Assembly: GCA_022592445.1 (NCBI GenBank) | Contig: JABYQR010000067.1 | Location: 92,576-156,575, forward strand | Length of the DNA: 64,000 nt | DNA from: Cytidiella melzeri | Taxonomy: Eukaryota; Basidiomycota; Agaricomycetes; Polyporales; Irpicaceae | Reading direction: 5' to 3' | Shown: positions 60,297 to 64,000 of the stretch, in pieces | How positions within the stretch are numbered: position 1 is the first letter of the stretch | Layout of the letters: each line of letters opens with the position of its first letter | Notes under the pieces: generated by a model | What the model was told of the DNA's origin: nothing | The model's input: only the letters and a program-made list of their open reading frames with translations | Database searches by the model: none | Translations under genes and position numbers: made by a program

Positions 60297-60641
60297 GTAT
60301 CAGCAGTGAGCGCTTGAGCACTGCAACTGATTGTTTCCACAAAAATGATTTGATCTTTGAGCAAGAGTTACCATCAGAACACACTCTGTAGCTGCTTCAA
60401 TGAAGATGAGGCAGCTCAGACATTAACAGGACAAATGTAACTTTTTCTGGAAGTTGATTTCAACAAGACATTTCCAACTCCTATATTTTGGGGGTACATA
60501 GATTTTCTTGTTGCATCAGCAGTAGGCACTGCCACTGATTGTTCAGCAAGGTTTCACAAACATTAGTTGCTTTCTCAGCAAGAGTTACCATCAGAACACA
60601 GCCTGTAGCAGTTCTACTACAAATGAGGCAGTTTATGACAT
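60297..60641 (+). repeat. Two direct repeat copies, about 129 bp each
   Basis: Copy one (60297-60423) and copy two (60513-60641) share tatcagcagt/catcagcagt, then ctgattgttt/ctgattgttc. They also share agcaagagttaccatcagaac followed by aca, and end with gaggcag and gacat. They are separated by about 90 bp. Element not identified. Confidence 0.6.
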
Positions 60642-60943
60642 GGATAGTCCAACAGAGACCGGATTTTTCCAACAATGTCACAAGTTTACAGCCTTGGGCG
60701 TCTATCCAGAGCGCTTATTTTCCGGCTAGGAGTGTTACCGGACCTAACCCTAACCCGGGTCACGTGACATCCTGCCTTATTTATCAATAGTCCAGACCCA
60801 AACCCTAGACTCAGTCTGGAGCGGTTCCAGATCAACCTAGGCTATTGTTCTATTGTTCCTCTTCCATTGATGGGGATTCCCCAGGGATTCCCCCAGGTCC
60901 TATTGTTCTATTGTTCTTATCCTATTATTGTTCTACGTACCCT

Positions 60944-61016
60944 GGTCCTTGACAGTTACTCAGGTCCTTGACAGTTACTCAGGTCCTTGACAGTTACTCA
61001 GGTCCTTGACAGTTAC
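60944..61016 (+). repeat. Four tandem copies of a 19-bp unit in LTR U3
   Basis: The unit ggtccttgacagttactca starts at 60944, 60963, 60982 and 61001; the last copy diverges after gttac. The copies are otherwise identical, which points to recent expansion. They lie about 90 bp upstream of the TATA motif and could act as promoter elements. Confidence 0.85.
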
Positions 61017-61171
61017 CCTGGTTCTTTATTGTTCTATTGTTACTCCAGTCCCACAGTTACTCCAGTCCCTAGTGTGGGAACTGGTGCACAGACCACCCAG
61101 ACCCAGTATATATAGTACCCCTTACCCTCCCTGGTTCTGCATCTTGACCTCTTCGTCATTTGCACTGCCAG

Positions 61172-61232
61172 GTGAGTTACTCCATGTAACCTAGTATAAG
61201 CATAATATTAACTTCGTCATTTGCACTGCCAG
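61172..61232 (+). other. Intron-like segment in the third LTR, with duplicated flanking 21-mer
   Basis: Starts gtgagt, has a branch-like TATTAAC (61206-61212) and ends ccag. The 21 nt ending at the donor (61151-61171, ending tttgcactgccag) recur exactly at the 3-prime end (61212-61232). The duplicated sequence differs from that of the solo LTRs although the layout is the same. Confidence 0.6.
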
Positions 61233-61538
61233 TATCCGGCCCCAGTGCCTGCTTGCCTGCTCATCATCGACTTTGACCTCGTTGTCGTCGTTGGAGATCC
61301 ACCCCCTTCCTCTCTATTTCACTCCCTTTTTAGGGTTATCAGCATAGCAGCAGTCGCTCCGCGACATTAGGTCAAGATACCACACAGCTACCGGCACGAC
61401 TGCCCTTAGCTTGGATCAAGTCCTCCTGTCCCCCCAGTTTTAAAAAGTTTATTCCCCCCTACGTTTGAGAGTAAGCCATCGCCGTCCGTCTTGACGTGCT
61501 TGATCGCTGACTCGTTCACTTTCCGTGGTTGATTCTTA

Positions 61539-62298
61539 GTGCCGAAAGAATCCCACTCCCGTTTCACTGCTCGCCCAGATCCTTTGCATAAGGATCTGAA
61601 TCAAGCGCGTCGAGAAGTCCAGATCCACCGTGCCCTACCTCAGGCCGTGTTTGATCAACTTGACGCAGAGCACGCACGTGGCAAGAGTCACAAGTACACG
61701 GAGAAGGAACTCAAGGCTATTGCCTCCTACGTCGGTCGTCGTAAACCCAAGGGTTCTGCCCTCACACACAGATTCCCCACAGTAGAGGAGTTTGAAAAAC
61801 TCCGCGCCGAATCCAAAGAGTTCGCCGTCCGCACCGCACGCGAACGAGCTGAGACATTAGCAAGTCTCCCTAAGAAGCCTTCAATTAGCAGAACGCTTCC
61901 CAGCCCGGCCCGCTACCAACCCTAGCGCAGCCCTTATAGCAGCTAAGCCGACTCTCATCGACTTCCACAAGCATACTGTTGAAGACCTTCGCGGTATCTT
62001 CACTCCCAAGCTCACCGCCACCCTCCAACGTCTGTCGATCCTCCCCACCATCGACAAATACCACCAGCTTCACAAAGATACGAAGCGTCAGTTTGAACAG
62101 GAGAAACAGAAGCTAGAAAAGCTTCTAGAGGAATTACCAACCCGAGCCCCTGTCATCACTCATCGTGAGTGGCAGCTGCTGGATTGGGGATTGAAGGCAA
62201 TTGGGAAAGTCAGCTTCACGGGTCTAAGGAGGAACTACGAGCAGGTGTTCAAAGCATTAGACAAAGTTTGGGCAGACGAGTACTTCATCTCGTTCTGA
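61539..62298 (+). pseudogene. Leader ORF of the Ty3-type element, frameshifted
   Basis: Frame one from 61539 reads PKESHSRFTARPDPLHKDL and on to PTVEEFEKLRAESKEFAVR, closing at 61925. One base shift near 61905 opens NPSAALIAAKPTLIDFHKHT and continues to YEQVFKALDKVWADEYFISF, then TGA at 62296-62298. There is no ATG at the start; gattcttag just before it would be a usable splice acceptor. Function unknown, possibly an N-terminal part of Gag. Confidence 0.6.
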
Positions 62299-63870
62299 GT
62301 AGAATACAGTGTGGCTTCCCAAAGTCCCAATAGTAGCATTTGGTCCAGAGATCATCTTCCTTGCAAAAGCTATCCGCACGCCTTCAACAACCAGACCGTC
62401 AGAGACGAGTGCTACGACCCAGAAGAAGGACACCAAACTTGTGAGGTACAACCGTGTCCCAACCGCTACAACAGAGTAGAATATCCTGGTCGTTACGCAA
62501 ATCAGTATCGACCCATTCATCACTGGCAAGAAGATCGCATTCTTGAGTCACTCCCACCCCTGCCTGAACCTGAAGAAGACTTCGATCGAACCTTCACGCA
62601 GGAACAATACCCGATGGACTCTACCAATGTCTCCCAGCATGCTTTGAGGGTAGCAACCCCGGCCCCCACACAAGAACCGTCTCCACCCCCCACAGCAGAA
62701 CAGCTTCTGCATGCACTACTCCTTGGTCAGCAACAGTTGACACAAGCTATCACAGCACTGGTTCAGAACCAGCAACAACCGGTCAATAACAGGTCACGGG
62801 AAAGGGTTGTAGAAAAACCCGCCAGCTTCAAGGGCAATGCTAGTAGTGACGCGCGTCGCTTTTTAGCTGCCTTTTCAATGTACGCACAGTTTAATGAGAA
62901 GCTGTCTCCGTACAATACCCAAGGTGGCCAGACCCGGTTAGATCATCTCTGGATTTCGTCGGCCCTGTCCTTTATGACCGAAGATGCGGCTGTTTGGGCT
63001 ACTCCCCACATGGATTTGATTGCCAGCCATCAAATGGCATTCAATGGTGACTGGGACGACTTCAGGACGGCATTCAAGGCACGATTTGAACCAGTTGACG
63101 AAATGGTGGATGCTAAGGCCAAGCTCAGGGAGCTGTGGCAAGGCAAAAAGACGGTTCCCGAGTACACGGCCCGATTCCGGGAAATCATGGACAGGACAGG
63201 TTATTCGACACAGGATCTACGGGACCGTTATTACGAACATCTGAGCACCACAATTAAGGATGAACTGGTCCACACGGCACGGCCCCATGTTACCCTCGTC
63301 GATCTCATCAATGTGGCCACTGACATCGACAATCGTCTTGGGTTAGAGCTCAAGAAAAAGCTCGTGAACAAGGTCGAACAGTTGCCAACGTGTTCAAACC
63401 TACCCCGGTCTCCACCTCGTCCCCGGCTCCTTTCGTCCAACCATCTCGTGACTCCAATGCTATGGAGATTGATGCAACAAAAGTTGGACCAAATGGAAAG
63501 ACACGCGCCGACTTCATGAAGGCCATGAATGGTAGATGTTACGGATGTGGATCCAAGGAACATCAGAAGAAGGACGGCAAACATGATCGAGAACTGTGTG
63601 GACATTGTGGAGGCAACCATCAGACACAAGTGTGCCAAAGCCGGTTCCTTGGGTACCCACCTAGGCAACAAAGGTGGCTGCCAGCACTCTCTTCGATCCG
63701 TCCACTTCGGCCCCCTCGTCATCCTCGTCCGCGAGGCCTTACCTACACCGCCCGCCGCAACCGTCGCCAGCTCTTCGTCTTCAACTCCGTTTGACTACGA
63801 TGCCATCATGAAACAGATGTCATCGCTCACGGATCAAGTCAAGCAGCTGGGAAATCAAAGGGATTTTTAG
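62299..63870 (+). pseudogene. Gag of a Ty3-type LTR retrotransposon, frameshifted
   Basis: Gag packages element RNA. The retrotransposon gag domain spans about 62815-63370: FKGNASSDARRFLAAFSMYA, WATPHMDLIASHQMAFNGDW, DDFRTAFKARFEPVDEMVDA, LWQGKKTVPEYTARFREIM and HLSTTIKDELVHTARPHVTL. A one-base loss near 63384 puts the next part (VFKPTPVSTSSPAPFVQPS and the zinc knuckles CYGCGSKEHQKKDGKHDREL, CGHCGGNHQTQVC) in another frame. A further shift near 63660 is needed to reach FDYDAIMKQMSSLTDQVKQL and the stop at 63870. The frame is continuous with the leader ORF except for a single TGA. No ATG opens it at 62311 (GTG). The copy is broken, though one product could use recoding. Confidence 0.75.
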
Positions 63871-64000
63871 AACGGACTCCAGGTGAAACCGCACCCTCGA
63901 GTCCCTCTAGAAAGACCTACATAGAAGAAGTGGAGGACAATGATGATTCCCCCACGGACACAGTTTTTAGCTTTAGTTCCCCTGTAGTAAATACCCGTCC
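63871..64000 (+). mobile_element. Continuation of the retrotransposon, cut by the window edge
   Basis: Sequence after the gag stop continues in the element. Protease, reverse transcriptase and integrase are expected to the right but are not in the window. Confidence 0.5.

Larger units (their letters stand above)
60676..61366 (+). mobile_element. Probable 5-prime LTR of a Ty3-type retrotransposon
   Basis: Begins TGTCA (60676) and ends GCGACA (61366), directly upstream of a leader and gag-type ORFs. It has a TATA motif (tatatatagtacccc, near 61108) and the same internal layout as the solo LTRs: a short exon-like stretch, a donor, and a duplicated acceptor. U3 carries a 19-bp tandem repeat. The 3-prime LTR lies beyond the window, so the borders rest on the terminal motif and analogy. 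The candidate left target site is aacaa (60671-60675). Confidence 0.65.

Noticed and set aside
1..64000. CRISPR arrays, bacterial operators, rRNA or tRNA genes
   Set aside because: The sequence is fungal nuclear DNA; no regularly spaced repeats of CRISPR type and no convincing tRNA box B or rRNA sequence was seen by eye.

Overview
The window is a nuclear contig from a filamentous basidiomycete, most likely an Agaricomycete (mushroom-forming fungus). Genes are broken by many short introns (about 45-70 nt, GT-AG, one GC-AG seen). The gene content is typical of the group: a sedolisin protease, a GH74 xyloglucanase, indoleamine 2,3-dioxygenase, fungal PARP-like ADP-ribosyltransferases and Ty3-type LTR elements. 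Gene models below were spliced by eye, so outer coordinates are given and exon joins are stated only where they decide the protein. Layout: 0.8-9.6 kb (+) holds a secreted sedolisin, COQ4, a PLP aminotransferase of the 2-aminoadipate/kynurenine type and a tiny 51-residue Cys-rich protein in three exons. 10.3-17.4 kb (+) holds a CaMKK/Ssp1-type protein kinase and a long coiled-coil protein with a C-terminal membrane segment. 17.9-27.2 kb is the most interesting block. It holds a protein made only of zinc-binding modules (-), a NADAR-domain protein (-), ribosomal protein L4 (+), a zinc-module/PARP fusion (-), a second and divergent zinc-module/PARP fusion (+), and a compact PARP (-). Three ADP-ribosyltransferases, a catalytic-domain-less relative and a NADAR enzyme thus sit within about 9.3 kb, interrupted only by RPL4. 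A C2H2-like zinc-finger gene (-) and indoleamine 2,3-dioxygenase (+), the entry enzyme of de novo NAD synthesis, follow within 4 kb. My hypothesis, which the sequence suggests but does not prove, is an NAD-consuming ADP-ribose writer/eraser island. 32.4-43.1 kb holds a GH74 xyloglucanase (-), an unrecognised Cys-containing gene (-), a MYND-finger protein (+), CTF8 (+) and a PEX11-like peroxisome gene (+) with an 894-nt intron. 43.1-50.0 kb is gene-poor: a broken protein-kinase-like gene and two diverged copies of an unknown exon are all I can support. 50.1-54.9 kb holds a PMC1-type calcium ATPase (+). 55-64 kb is repetitive. It contains two solo LTRs in opposite orientation, each with a perfect 5-bp target duplication, a truncated LTR end, several tandem repeats, and the 5-prime part of a Ty3-type element (LTR, a leader ORF, gag with zinc knuckles) that is broken by a stop and frameshifts and runs off the window. 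All three full-length LTRs carry a spliceosomal-intron-like segment whose last 20-21 nt copy the sequence just upstream of its 5-prime splice site.
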